Part shown: positions 22,572 through 36,865 of the stretch, in pieces
How the letters are laid out: every line of letters begins with the position of its first letter
Numbering within the stretch: the stretch's first letter is position 1
DNA from: Penicillium oxalicum
Taxonomy: Eukaryota > Ascomycota > Eurotiomycetes > Eurotiales > Aspergillaceae
Length of the DNA: 64,000 bases
Assembly (NCBI RefSeq): GCF_001723175.1
Contig: NC_064653.1
Coordinates: forward strand, 1,364,001 to 1,428,000
Direction: 5' to 3'
Notes under the pieces: generated by a model
Told to the model about the DNA's origin: nothing
What the model saw: only the letters and a program-made list of their open reading frames with translations
The model's database searches: none
Translations under genes and position numbers: made by a program

Positions 22572-23826
22572 TCAGAATCGCAATAAGGCCGTAACCGCAG
22601 TTAACAATACTGCCACCCCATAAGAGTGTGGTGAGACCAAATACGCCGCCGAAACACTAGGAACGGATGAGCTTGAAGAAGACACGGGAGCAGCAACAGA
22701 GGTAGAAGTCGAGGAAGTGACACGAGTGCTTGGCACCGTAGAAAGTAAAGAGGACGAAGAAGAAGCAACAGTCCGGGCAGAGCTGATACTAGTCGACTCT
22801 GACGAGGACGAGTTGGAAGCAGAAACCGCCTTGACAGCAGTCGAACCGAGTGTTTTGTTGGCCGAGGTCGTACCGTTACTCGTCTGGATGCTGGTATAGG
22901 CGCCAGTCTTGTCGGAATAGGTGTAGGTCGAGGCTGGATTGTAGTTGATCACTTTGACGGACTCAACGTACATGGTGAACGGGCCGGTAGTGTAATCAGT
23001 CTCCCCACCCGCCCAGGTAATGGTTCCTTCGGCGTTGCTGGGATCACCACCGGCCCAAATCCCGATCTTGACACGCATGGGTGTCTGGGGGTAATTGTTC
23101 CCGTTTAAGGCATCGGCATACTCCAATGTGCGCACGACCTCGCCATCCAAAAGCCATTCGATACGGCTGGAGGTCCAGTCCACGGTGTAGATGTGAAATT
23201 GCTCCTCGGGACTTGTGACGTTAACGGTAGTAGCGCGATTGTAAAGTGTCGTGTTACCTTTGCCGAAGTAGTCCGTTTGGATCGATGCGTCGTATGTACT
23301 GATTTGCTCCTAGTCAAAGTTTAGCCCCCGTCCATAGTCGAGGTCAGAGGGGAAGAGCTTCCTAGGAGTAAGAGGGTATAATCTCACCCAGTCAATCTCG
23401 TCAAGGTCGTCCGACTCCATCACGGCTGTGCTGATAATGCCGGTCCCGTTGGCGGCCTTCATCTTGACCTCTACTCGACCAAAGAAAATGTAGAAGTCAC
23501 TTTCAATCGTCGGAGCATCACCTTGTTCCGAAATCGTGAATTTGGCACCCAGAGAAGTGCTTTCGACCGCTCCACCCGTGGTGTTCCATTTGTCGAACGC
23601 CGAGGATCCTGATGTGAAGTCCGTGGTGATCGTCCACTGGGAGAGCCCAGTGTCGGCAGGACATGTTTCTGTAGGTGAAAATCAGCGTCTGAGTGCGGAG
23701 AGTGAAGCGGAAGACAGATTAGAGACTACTTTCTAGTGGATTGCAGCTCGTATACGTTTGGGCAGCACCAAATCGAGCAGTAGCCAAAGCAACTACTGCC
23801 CAGCATTGGTATAAGCTCAGGCGCAT
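22572..23826 (-). CDS. Crh-type chitin-glucan transglycosylase, GH16, GPI-anchored
   Basis: Crh enzymes cross-link chitin to beta-glucan in the fungal cell wall. Exons 23826-23730, 23668-23388 and 23309-22572 join in phase for 371 residues. Signs are a signal peptide (MRLSLYQCWAVVALATARFG), then TCPADTGLSQWTITTDF, and the catalytic motif DEIDWE, in which the last Glu comes from the next exon. The conserved EIDW-type nucleophile and acid/base residues are present. DYFGKGNTTLYNR and FHIYTVDWTSSRIEWLLDG are typical of GH16 Crh proteins. GIWAGGDPSNAEGTITWAGG completes the fold. The last 100 residues are Ser/Thr-rich, ending in a hydrophobic tail (GVAVLLTAVTALLRF), as expected for a GPI-anchor signal. 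I see no chitin-binding module. Complete. Confidence 0.93.
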
Positions 23827-24925
23827 CGTCAAAAAGCTTTTAGTTCGCCCTGGCTAGACCCGAACTTAGCTCAAACAGAGATCGAAGAAGGAGACGGCAA
23901 GCGCAAGACAATTGAAAGGTCTACGATCATGTACCGTACCCTTCAAACAGAATATTTACCAGAGAAAGCTCCGTCTTTAAAGTACATAGAGTCAGTCCCA
24001 CCAGACCTGGAACCTGGTAACACTGGGTTCCCTGTTCCTACCGACACAATCGATTCATCTCGGGAGGAAAGACTTTTCTTGGATATGACTTCACCCCATG
24101 GATTGCTAAATCAGCAAATAATTTGCCCCCAGCAGATCAGAATCAGGTGGGTGAAACAATTGCGTGGATGTTCATCGCAATAAGACATCGCGTGGTTAGG
24201 GTCCACTTCAAAAAGCTTGGTTGGCCGAGGACCGCGCGAGTGCTTGCGTGGAGAGCGTCATCCTTCGTGGATTGTGTACGTACACCACACGATGGTGGAG
24301 CCGAACTTCGGTCGGAAAGTGTAGCCTTGAGTTGAGCGGATCAGTTGGCTCTTTTTCACAGATCGGACCCGTTGAGCCGCGTTGCCATCTAAAAATAAAA
24401 AAAAAACATGCGCCATGGAACTCGCGACGGGAAGAGGAAAATGCTGGATGACGGTGGGATTACAATTAAACTTCTCTTATTCAGATTCTTGCTTCGGACA
24501 GCTCCAATGGAGTGGCATGTGCCGTTTATCCGGGGCATATCCCAGAGATTAGCTGTATGTATTAACAGATTTAACGAACAAGGCAGTGCAAATTGACAGA
24601 TGTGTGGGTTCAGAATGGTTCACCCTAGCGACGGCACGACAGAGGGAAGAGAGTACAGAATTGGGATTCTCCGTGCATGAGCTTCAGGTCATGGATTCCA
24701 ACCATGGACAGCATTTCCACTAGTAAGATGACTACATGTGTTTTGCGCCAAACACCCAAGATTCCCAGATCGAGTTGAGCAATTGCTACCGCATGGGACC
24801 ATATGCAACATTTGGTCCAAACACACGACGACTCTCCAAACAACGAATTCTTATCCTTTCACTCAAAATGTAAACAGGCATCATCAACCTAGGTAGAGTT
24901 GGACCGACTTATTCAAGGGCTGGCC
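23827..24925. other. Promoter region of the Crh-type gene and 3' flank of PRMT5
   Basis: About 1.1 kb without a credible gene. Open frames are short and have no domains. Confidence 0.45.
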
Positions 24926-27699
24926 TCACATCAAGCATCCCTCCTTGATGCTCGAATGGAACTCACTCATACCCACACGTACTCGGCGGAAGCCCGGTTG
25001 ACTCGACCCGTTACCTTGCGGTCTCGCCACTGGGTCTTTGCCCTTCAGGGTGTCGGTACCTGGCGACCCGGAGCGACCAGCCGGACTGACCGGGGAAGCG
25101 AGCCAGGCTGCCGTTGGAGTTGTCCGCTCAAGAGCGTAGACCTCAACCATCCACTCGTACCAAACTTTCCGATCATCTGTTTGGCGGTACATTGTTACAA
25201 CAACCTCCCCATTGTCAGGGACATTGAGAGGAGTCTAGGCAGCGTTGTTTTTTGTCAGCGGTCTGAAAGACATTTCTTAATAGCTTTTGCGAGATCATTT
25301 CGTACCTTCAGAGGGAAATAAATTGGGAACCAGCTGATCATAGTAGCACTTTTGGCGTCCATAGTCACAGGATTGGTCGAGAGCTCGACATCCCCGTACA
25401 GGACAGTCTCAAAATACCCGGCGATACCGTGGCAGACTCCGCGGTTCTGTGTGGGGAAAGAGAGACGAGTTTGACGCACATTGTGCGCATTCGAGACGGT
25501 GGATGATGTTTGCGACGGTGGGGGAATGTTTCGATTGGGGTGCGAGAAAGTCCAAGCGGTTTGAACAAATGGAGTGGGAAACTCCGTAGCGGGAGTTGGT
25601 GAAGATGTTCCAGAGGCACGACTTGAGGAGTGCTGGTTCAAGGGTTCGGTGTTCGTAGTCGACTCTGCAGTAGACAGGAAGTCGATGGCGTGGAGCATCA
25701 CGACATACGGTGTCTCAGGCGCGGCGGGATTGGAGACCGTCTGGTTCACAATATCGCTGTGTAGCTTTGGAGCAGAAATCGGCGTCAGGTGGGCCGAATA
25801 GGATGCAGGGATTGAAATTCCGTGCGCAGGGTGGATCAGATCATTGATACCGTCCAGACATTCGGGAGAGAGCTCATTATCTGCAAACGATCCAAGCAGT
25901 TCCGAAACAACGATATCAACGTGCGTGTACACACCATCAGATAAGCCGCTGGGACTTGCTGATGTCTCAGATGCAGCGTTGCCTGCACCTTGTGACTCAT
26001 CACCTGCCTGCTGGGTCTCCGTCGTTGTCGTCGCTAGCCTTGAAACTCGAGGGCCTTTCCAGCTCCGCATGTCGGACTGAACAAGGGTCACTTTACCATC
26101 CCAAAGGTTCTCGTTGTGTCGTTGTAGTAGAACAAAGGCATTTTGGTTTTTCTCAACTGCCCACAGATCAATTTCCACTCCAGCCGCTGCGCTGGCCTTC
26201 AGCGCTCGGGTTACAAGAGGGCCGCGTCCTGCACCAACAACCGCAACGATAACCTTCCCATCCGGGTGGGAGGTGGGCTTCTTCTGATCCGCCCAATCTT
26301 TGAGAGCCTTGGTGATGGCACGCTCGTACCACTCGTACTTGATGGGATCTTTCTCAAAAACTTCGTACGTGATGCTCTCCAAGTTAACAGTCAATGGCTG
26401 TAAAGGGGCCTGAAGGTAGTCCTGATACCCGGTTCCAAATCTCTCAATTGGAGTGCGTGGCGGTTGGCGCTCTTGCAGGTTTCGAATGTAAGACAGATGC
26501 GGAGTGGGATCGTGATGCTTTTTGGACGCTTTGAGACTAGGGTATTCGGAGGGAGACAGTTGCGATTGAGCTCCTTCGGATTCTTCTGGTTCATCCAAGC
26601 CTGGGACCGGCCCAACATTGCATAAAATGATCCATGGAGGGGTGCGCAAACGCATAAGCCGTGCAATGAAGGCCTGGTGGGCTTTGGAAAGCACAGGATA
26701 CCCTTTCGGATTTTTCAAGAATGAGGAAGCATCGATGGTGAGCAAATGAACCGGCTCAGAATGCCAACGTGACTGAACACACAAAGCGGGCAGTTGTTTG
26801 GGCATCGACAAAGCTGGGTCTCGGTAAGTATATCGTGGATACAAGTGGGGAAGTGGATTGGAGTTCGCAAGTGATAACATACCGACAAGCAAACGACTAT
26901 GATATTTGCAGGTCTTCCTGACCAAATCCCACGCGTCCCAGGTTCCAAAGGGGTCAATTTTCGTTGAGCTGCTGGGTTCCGGCTGGAGGTACTCTTGTCG
27001 AGCAAAAGGTGCCAAATCACCCATGGTGTCAACCTCCATCTCAGGATTGTCAACCATCTTTAGCCAAATATGGAATTGGATATATGGACCAAGACTCAAG
27101 GCATCCTGTACAGCACGAGCATAATAAACGACCCCTTCGGAATGCAAGTTCCCGTGGTGCAACTTGGGACTTGGTATCAACAAATAGCCAATACCGCAGA
27201 ATGCGGCATATGCGACTTCAAGCATGAAAACCTGACGGGACAGATCTGCAATAAGGGGATCTGGTGAGCACAAGTCAATCCAGCTGCTTGTGACGCCAAC
27301 TAATTGACTGATTGCCTCATTCGGAGTCAACCTCGAGTCAAGCTTAGTCAATGGTGGGATGACCAAGGGTCGAGTATTCTGCGATGTGGCCATGGTTCCT
27401 AGCCGGTCCGATTTCGGCGACTCCAAATCCGATAGGTAGGAGGAGAGAAGACTCAGGACCCTGGAGTGAAAGTGCGTCGTTGTGATAGGCACAGTGAGCA
27501 TGTCATACTGGAATTTGCGGATGTGCTAGTTAGCCAAGAGAGATGGACGGATGAGAAGCAGTCATTCAAGGCGAGCACTAACGTTGCTTTCATGTGCCCG
27601 AATGACATGGTCAGCGGTCACTGTCAGGGATCGATTTGGCTCATGATGTCCAATACAAAATGTCACCCCCGGATCATCTCCCGCCTCATAATGATCCAT
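24926..27699 (-). CDS. Protein arginine methyltransferase 5 (Skb1/Hsl7 family)
   Basis: PRMT5 makes symmetric dimethylarginine on Sm proteins, histones and other substrates. Exons 27699-27583, 27507-25306 and 25234-24926 give 875 residues. The first exon (39 codons) is outside any long open frame: MDHYEAGDDPGV, then FCIGHHEPNRSLTVTADHVI, which splices in phase to YDMLTVPITTTHFHSR and rebuilds the N-terminal barrel start of the family. SAM motif I is VVGAGRGPLVTRAL, the family E is in LWAVEKNQNA, and the double-E loop is VSELLGSFADNELSPE. A Thr/Ser/Gly-rich insert of about 40 residues interrupts the Rossmann region after MRSWKGPRVSRL. The last exon (LNVPDNGEVVVTMYRQ, VWYEWMVEVYAL) ends the beta barrel, followed by a fungal tail. 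The gene is head to head with PRP43. Confidence 0.92.
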
Positions 27700-28094
27700 G
27701 TTGATATGGAAATTTTGGGTGCGGCCAAGTGGGGGTCAAAGTAAATGGAAAAAAGAGCCAGTCCTTCCAGATCAGTCAGAAGGCAAGATTTCCAAGAGAT
27801 TCCCTAGATAAGCCCCAGACTCGAAGATTCTTTTGTCCTCTCTAGCGATATTCTTAGATTTCGCCTTACAATTGGGTAACGAAAAGACGATCCCAAACAA
27901 TCGTGATTGTTTAGTTCTCGTTGAATCTTGTGGGGAAGGAAAGAATGCCGGCAGAATCATCAAGGCGGTCAGTTCTGATAAAGATCCTCGGAGGATCGCC
28001 GCTCGTTTTGCCTATCCGAAGTTTTTTTTTTATCGACCGCCAAGTTTTTGCTTTCGATCATTCCTCCCACCCGCCGAGTTCGAAGTCATCCAGC
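27700..28094. promoter_or_regulatory. Bidirectional promoter, PRMT5 / PRP43
   Basis: The two start codons are separated by 395 bases, so both core promoters are packed here. A T-rich run lies at 28022-28031, just before the PRP43 start. Confidence 0.6.
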
Positions 28095-30501
<2,407 letters not shown>

Positions 30502-31047
30502 ACAATCACGACCGCAAGGCTTTCTTTTTGGGTCAATCGCATTTCTTTTTCACGGTTATAGATTCCCTTACTGCGAGTTATGAACCACGTTTTGAAGATA
30601 GACACTTTTCTATAGCAGCTCGGTATATTATTAGCCATTTGTGGCACGTGCCCGGGTACTTCATGTTCTTAGGTTGTTTCTTTTTTTTTCTTCTCCTGGA
30701 TGGACTCTAGTCCGCAACGCGTTGTAACATACATCTCTGACCTCTGCGTGTAATTGGAGAATGAACGGACTCCACCACTTTTTAGCACAAGGTTGCTTGG
30801 ACCATTTGAGCCGTCTTTCTTATTTCGGCGCCAAGCTGGAATCCTACGCGCGACATACAACTACCCAATTAGGCGTCCGCTTCCGGCCAATTAAAATGAT
30901 GGGAGAATTACTTGAAGTAGAATAGATTCTGAGACAGAAGACCTTCGGGCTCTTTCCATGCATTGTGTGGCATTTGCTTGCAAAACTGTGGGTGTATCAT
31001 AGTATACAGTGGATGGAATATGTTACAGAAAGGGGTTACCCAAGATC
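30502..31047. other. Convergent 3' region, PRP43 / next gene
   Basis: 3' flanks of two convergent genes, with T-rich stretches near 30677-30690. No gene is seen. Confidence 0.5.
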
Positions 31048-33420
31048 TCATGCCCGACCAGCAGCGCTTTGAGATGACACGGTAAAGCTTTTTCTCGCAT
31101 TCTTGCGAGCCCGGCTTGATTTCTGTGATGGACTTTGCGTCGGCCGAGGCATTTGAACATCAGCGGTGTCGATGGAGTGGTCCTGGACGTGTGCAGGGCC
31201 CATCATGACTTGCGCCGGACGGAAAGAGAAATTGGATGACGGGGCGGCTTGTTCATCACGTTCAACCGGCGGTGATGAACGTTCGAACTCGATGCTCATT
31301 GATGTGCGCCGAGACCGAGAGGACGGGTTGTGGGTTTCGTGAGGTGATGATTGAGGCGCGGGCGAGTGAGATGATTTCAGTAATGAGTCTTCATACTCAA
31401 GGTCATGATGGATGTCTCTTTTGAAAGAAGCCTCGATGTGGTATTTTCGCATTTCATAGACCAGCTGTCGAAGCTGAGAAACTTCATTTTTCAATGCGGC
31501 TATCTCCTCGTTCGAAGAGCTTTGATTCTGGGCGGAATTCGCTGGATCCGATACCGGAAGCCGGTCAAGAGATTGCTCATTGTGTCGAGGAAGGACAGCA
31601 GATAGAGCATCGTGTGCGTGGACAGCAGCGAGCCTATTTAGTTTTCGCGATGTGAGATCATCCTCGGCTGTATCGAGATGGTTGAGCTGCTGACCAAAGT
31701 CATGTGCAAAGTCGTAGCATTTCTGCCAGAGTGGGCGAGACAAGTTGTGTTGGGGCGCCATCTCGGCGGCCTTCTTCCATCTTTGCCCCTCTTGATCCAC
31801 GAGAGGTGTGATGTCATTGTGCTGATAGGGGATGTTTGGGTTGAACCCGCAATGAACCGCGGCTGATATCAGGTTTTGAGACACCTCCTTCTGGCAGCAT
31901 GAATCACACAGATGTACCATGTACAGCAGCAAACGCTCGACTAGTCTCGGAGAAAGATCCGTAGACGAGACAAGGTAGGTAACTGCTCTCTTCAAAGCGT
32001 TGAGGCCCCTCTCCCAGTCCTGCCGGATGCTATAGAAACGGATATATGTGAACAAGGTGTTGAAGTTATCGAAAAACCCTGATTTCCTCGCAGCTTGAAG
32101 CCAGGCATCTGCTCGATCGGGCTGATTGAACCGTAATGCAGCCGCAATGAGTTCTGTGTAGATGACGGTGCTGCTCCCATACAATGGCGGAATGACCGTG
32201 GTCAGACCGTTGATCTTGCGTCTCCTGAAGAGTCCAATTGCTCCCAAATTCACCGTGTAGCCCTCGCCACTGAGCATTTGTAGGAACAGATCGAAATCCT
32301 TCAGGTTTTTGGACTTGCGGAAGAACGAGATGATTGTCACAATGAGCGAGGTGCTCAGATAGAACCGATTGGGCAAGAGTGACTGGAGCAGGAGGTCATT
32401 GAGATCATTTTGGCGCGTTTGCGTAAATATGATGAGCAGTTCTCGGAAGGCCGCAGTACGGTCCGGGTCTGCGGACTTGATCAGGTTGCTGGAGATGCGA
32501 AGCAGAAGTTCCTGTAGAGACATCTGTTGACTGGTGAATAGCTGAACATACTCCCGTAGCTCTTCGTCGAGTCTGCGGTCGTTTTCTTTTGCCTCTTCGG
32601 AGCGCATCGCATCAAAATCCTCAATTGCGTCTGATAAATCCACATTTCGCTTGTGTAGGAGTGCGTTCATCTGCCGCCGGATAACGTTCAATTCATTGAG
32701 CAAGTTGTTCACATCGACAGGCGGGACATCAAAATCGGCCCCGTAATTCATCGGTACACCCGCGTATTTATGCGCTATTGATGGCCGAAGCAAGATGCGG
32801 ATAGCAAATTGTTTGAGTGCAAGCTTTTGCACAGCTTTGATGCGAGCCGTATCCCCCACAACCCAGTCGGGAAGTGCTTCATTCATGGCCGCTCGTAAGG
32901 CACTCGCCTCCGCTTCTTGAAGATCAAGGTGCCCGAATTCCTCCGTCGGTACAGGTACATTCTCATCAGCTTGTGAACTCTGAATGCCGAGGCGGCGTGT
33001 TGTGTGGAAGGACCGTGCAGGTTGGCTCAGCGTCGTCCGTTGGCGCCCTCTTTGGGGGAATACCATGCCACCAAGCCCTTGGTCGAGAAGGACCCGATTG
33101 ATACCCCTGCTCTTTCTGCGTGACAGTAGGGACTCGAGGAGCCGTTGTTCTTCGTCCACGAGTTCGGTCACCTCCGCCTTGACCGCGGCAATTTTCTCCG
33201 CAAGATCATCTCGACGCTTGGTCTTGGCCTTTGCGTCCGCTAGAGCAGCGGCTGCAAATATGCTTGTGTAAAGCGCCGTGACGGAGTTTCCAATTCTCAA
33301 TTTCCTCTTGCTGGCAGCTGTTGCCGACCGCGAAGTGACGCTGTTGGTAACGGTACTCAAACAGGACACACACCGGCAGGATGCCTGCGACGGAGCGGCA
33401 CGGGACCACATGCTTTGCAT
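31048..33420 (-). CDS. Putative mitochondrial helical-repeat (PPR-like) protein
   Basis: A single exon encodes 790 residues from the ATG at 33420 (a second in-frame ATG is at 33411). The N-terminus is rich in Ser, Arg and Ala with almost no acidic residues for 50 positions, consistent with a mitochondrial presequence. It includes RCVSCLSTVTNSVTSRSA and a possible membrane helix (ALYTSIFAAAALADA), followed by a coiled coil (AAVKAEVTELVDEEQRLLESLL). The middle holds repeated pairs of helices, for example IYTELIAAALRFNQPDRADAWLQAARK, which resemble pentatricopeptide or TPR units. The C-terminus has another coiled coil (IAALKNEVSQLRQLVYEM) and a disordered basic tail. A role in mitochondrial RNA or translation is inference from this build only. 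Upstream codons remain open for about 28 positions without an ATG. Confidence 0.72.
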   Translation of the reverse strand: MQSMWSRAAPSQASCRCVSCLSTVTNSVTSRSATAASKRKLRIGNSVTALYTSIFAAAALADAKAKTKRRDDLAEKIAAVKAEVTELVDEEQRLLESLLSRRKSRGINRVLLDQGLGGMVFPQRGRQRTTLSQPARSFHTTRRLGIQSSQADENVPVPTEEFGHLDLQEAEASALRAAMNEALPDWVVGDTARIKAVQKLALKQFAIRILLRPSIAHKYAGVPMNYGADFDVPPVDVNNLLNELNVIRRQMNALLHKRNVDLSDAIEDFDAMRSEEAKENDRRLDEELREYVQLFTSQQMSLQELLLRISSNLIKSADPDRTAAFRELLIIFTQTRQNDLNDLLLQSLLPNRFYLSTSLIVTIISFFRKSKNLKDFDLFLQMLSGEGYTVNLGAIGLFRRRKINGLTTVIPPLYGSSTVIYTELIAAALRFNQPDRADAWLQAARKSGFFDNFNTLFTYIRFYSIRQDWERGLNALKRAVTYLVSSTDLSPRLVERLLLYMVHLCDSCCQKEVSQNLISAAVHCGFNPNIPYQHNDITPLVDQEGQRWKKAAEMAPQHNLSRPLWQKCYDFAHDFGQQLNHLDTAEDDLTSRKLNRLAAVHAHDALSAVLPRHNEQSLDRLPVSDPANSAQNQSSSNEEIAALKNEVSQLRQLVYEMRKYHIEASFKRDIHHDLEYEDSLLKSSHSPAPQSSPHETHNPSSRSRRTSMSIEFERSSPPVERDEQAAPSSNFSFRPAQVMMGPAHVQDHSIDTADVQMPRPTQSPSQKSSRARKNARKSFTVSSQSAAGRA

Positions 33421-33709
33421 TATCGGGGCATTTCTGAGCGGCGTATTCGATCGGAAGATGTTGTTGAAGGGACCGGTGCAGGCCCTGGCTGCTTCGATGG
33501 TTCAAAATTTAACGGTCCGTTCGCTGATCGAACGATCTCAAGTGAAAGGATATCGTGAAATTCCGGCGCGCGGCCCAAATCTTCCAGTGCAAACAGTGCA
33601 AACAGGCTGTGGCTCCCCCGACTGGGTCCCCTGATGTGTCTGTACTTCGACGATTGTTCAGTAGCAGCAACTCACCCTTTCTCTCTTCTTTCGGCTTCAG
33701 ATTTACACA

Positions 33710-34387
33710 ATGGTATCGCGCTTACTTCTTCTTGCGGCCAGTGTCCTTGCGCTGAGCAGCGGTATCGCGAATGCCCATGGCACACACTCTAGTGACGGGA
33801 AGCCCCCCTCTGATGATTGGGCCACGAGACACATGATAGGTAAGTGAGGCTATGTTTCCTTCTCCGATACTCATAAGATCGAGCAACTAATTGCCACAAC
33901 AGAGGAACACCATATCGAAGGCTTTGACCCGTCATCATTCTTCACATTACACGACTACGATTCTTCTGGCTCATGGACCCCGGACGAAGTTCGCAAAACA
34001 TACGGTCTTGATGACGAGTCCAACAAAGGCGTCTCCGAGTCCAGCAAAGAGTCCGCCGTGCGCGCTGTCTTCGATCTATTCGACCCGCAACACACAGGTC
34101 TGATCAGTCGCGAGAACTTCGTGAGAACGATTGCTGCGGGGAGAAGACTACCCGATCTCGGCTTTGGACCTGGTCACCACGGCGATTTGGAGTATGAATA
34201 TGAAATTCATCATTTTGAGAAGTTCCACGGCGATGATGCAAAGGAGGAGGATCTCACTCATCCTGAGGACATCGAGCATTTCCGCCTGCACGACGAGATG
34301 GAGGCCGCCCAAATGCGGCTCGACAAGCTGGAGGATATGCAAATTGTTGAAGCAAACATTCCCTCCAAATTCCGCCGTGGGAACTAG
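33710..34387 (+). CDS. Secretory EF-hand protein, Ssp120/nucleobindin-like
   Basis: Exons 33710-33839 and 33903-34387 give 204 residues. A signal peptide is clear (MVSRLLLLAASVLALSSGIA). The mature part is His/Asp/Glu-rich. One canonical EF hand is DYDSSGSWTPDE (helix start FFTLH). A second is degenerate: DPQHTGLISREN. EEHHIEGFDPSSFF between them matches the nucleobindin-type layout. Yeast Ssp120 is a Golgi/ER-cargo-receptor-associated protein of similar size and order, so a role in the early secretory pathway is the best guess. No HDEL-type retention signal is present; the protein ends RRGN. The charged helix near the C-terminus (DEMEAAQMRLDKLEDM) could form a coiled coil. Confidence 0.85.
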
Positions 34388-34573
34388 AGGATTTGTTCAC
34401 TGGAGTTCCTTCCTCTATTCCATTTTCATGTTCATGTCATGTAAATAGACTATCGCACTGATTCTTATGGGTGTCACGAATCAATGATTGAAGATGCGCA
34501 ACTTGCGCCAAAGAATTCCGACCCGTGCCCTGGGAGGCACATGCATGATTCGAGAAATGGCCACGCCGCATAC

Positions 34574-36865
34574 TCAAGGCATATTGTCTGGAAACAGGAG
34601 AACATTCATTTCTTCCAAAGATGGCCACCAATGTGACCACATGCCCTGTTCATGAGCATACGTGCTCACTTCGGTCAACAAGTCGTTGAGAGGGGCGTCC
34701 AGATCCAATGAATCCGATGCAGCATTTGTCGCGGGAGTAGTGCCAGAGGTTGACGGATCTGTCGCACGTTCAGCGCCTTCTATCTCTTGAATGTATTGAT
34801 GTGAACGGTCCACGACTCGGAACTCATGAATAGATTGGTGCAGGATGTCAAAGTCCTTTCTTGACTTTCCCTGATATCGTGCTCTGTCGGAACTTGCTCT
34901 CTCGTATAGAAGGGAGGCATGCTTGATCGTGGTCATCTGCAAAATCGATACGTCGTCAACGATAGGGCTCTATTTTGACAAGGCCACGCAAGGCAAACTG
35001 AGGCGCCACTCACCCAACTCTCGCCCAGCTTCCACTCACGCCGGAATACCTCAAGGTAAGCGAGGCAATATTGCAAGTGTTGCCCAGCATGAGGGCTTCG
35101 GCCCAGATTCATCTGGGGGAATTTGGAGACATAAAGATTCATGTAGGCAGCCGAGAAGGCGCAGAATCCCACAAATGGCGTTAAAAGCTCCGACCCACAC
35201 TCTGCAGCCTCGTGCAGGATCCTCGCAATATGTTCAGTGGCTCCAAACATTTCAAGCGCACTTTTGTCCCACCAACCAGGGGGTGCCTCCGCCTGAAGTT
35301 GAGGGTGATCTACTGGACCTCTGGGAAGTGTTTCGGAAGTCGGTAGAAACGGGAAATATTCGCGGTGAAGCATGAGGGTGCTATGGGCGGCGTTGAAGGT
35401 TAGTCATTTTGTTCCCAGACATCGAAGCTGAGCAGCGCAACCCACCAGAGGTAATAAATCAAGTTCACGTAAGTGAAGGACTCCCCATATCCAAGTGTGA
35501 TATGAGCAACAACGGAGTTCTCCGGGTAGTGCAGACGGTGATGCTGGTTTGCACGCCACTCTTCGAGGCGGTTGCGAGTATTTGACCACGGCGATCCAGG
35601 CACCCAGGGACAATTCCTGGGTGCGCACATCTCCGGTGCTCGTCGTCCATCATTCAGAACAAAGGTCATTACGTGTGTCCAGATGTCAAATCCTGCCACC
35701 AGAACTTCGAACGCTTGGGTGATATCCAGCAGATGAGAGTTACGATTCTGGAGAGTTGCAAGACTCTGTTCCATACTGCTCCTTTGGGATGTCGCGTCGG
35801 TTCCGAAAGCAAATTCGACTGCTGAGAATGGACGCAGGACCTTGATCTTCTCCATCTCAGACAAGGGGAGCATAGGCGGGTTATAGGTTCCTGAGCTGAT
35901 AAGGCGTTCCATAATGAAGCATGCCCACATTGTTCGATTCTGGACCGCAGAAGCAATAGCTTCCTGGCTGGGATCCTGACTGCCGGATGACTGTGGATCA
36001 GCAGGATATGGTGCTATTTGGAGGCTATTGATTGCCTGCATGATCCGAATTGCGATCCCTACAGGTGTGAGCTCGCAATGGACAGACATCTCATGCATTT
36101 TCTTGCAAACTTACCGCAGTAGATCCAAGCGCGATGAAACTCCCGTGACCCCCATTCAAACAGACCCATTACGAGCAAAGCCTGGGCAACTTGAAGCCTC
36201 GGTGCCTGAAAAGAACTGTGAGCCAACATGGCTCGGGCGTAGGACGCATATTGCTCCCTGGACAATAAAGTTTCTAGCCCGGCCAAGTTCGATTGCGCGA
36301 AGTAACAATGCGTGACTGAAAGAATGGCTGCCAGCAGCGTCTTGGTATCATTATGACACGTTGTTTGCAGCTCTTGCATGAAGCTGGGAAGATGAAGAAT
36401 ACCAAGCTCTGGAAATTTGTTGATGAAGATATTCAGCACCTTCAGTACAATGTTCGCCGAAAGATTCCGAATATGCTCATCGGTAAAGTCGCTATAAGAT
36501 AGATGCATGGGAGGCTGACAACGAACACCTGCAGCGCCTTGAGATTGCCCTGTTGAGCGAGGTATCTCGTTCAAACCCGGCTCATTTGTCAAGGCAGATG
36601 GAGAGCTGCCGGCTGCAGACGGATCCGCTCTACGGGCCGGATCAGGACCTCTATGGGGCGTGCTTTGAGGCCTACTCTGCGGTCGAGTAAGGACGCAGTC
36701 TGCAATCCCGCCGCTTCTTCTTTGACATTTTCGACATGGTGCTTTTCCCGTGTTCACACATTTGATTTTTGATCGCCTATGATGGTGTGTGAGCGGAGTT
36801 TCCGAGATATAAAGTCTGAATTGAGAGACTCACCGGCAAAATTCACATGACAGGCTTGACCGCAT
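34574..36865 (-). CDS. Zn(II)2Cys6 fungal transcription factor
   Basis: This is a probable nuclear gene regulator. Five exons join in phase: 36865-36834, 36776-36115, 36058-35446, 35380-35014 and 34936-34574, giving 678 residues. The first exon is only 32 nt and supplies the start MRSSLSCEFC; the second completes the cluster. Cysteine spacing is C-x2-C-x6-C-x7-C-x2-C-x9-C, at the very N-terminus. The middle holds a fungal-specific transcription-factor domain (LSANIVLKVLNIFINKFPELGILHLPSFM, then AWIYCGIAIRIMQAINS and LMLHREYFPFLP). The intron at 35445-35381 is read with a GTGGGT donor. The C-terminal 120 residues look disordered. It is not next to a biosynthetic cluster, so the target is unknown. 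Confidence 0.86.

Noticed and set aside
18896..24925. Secondary-metabolite or toxin cluster around the regulators
   Set aside because: No polyketide, peptide synthetase, terpene or tailoring-enzyme gene is present.
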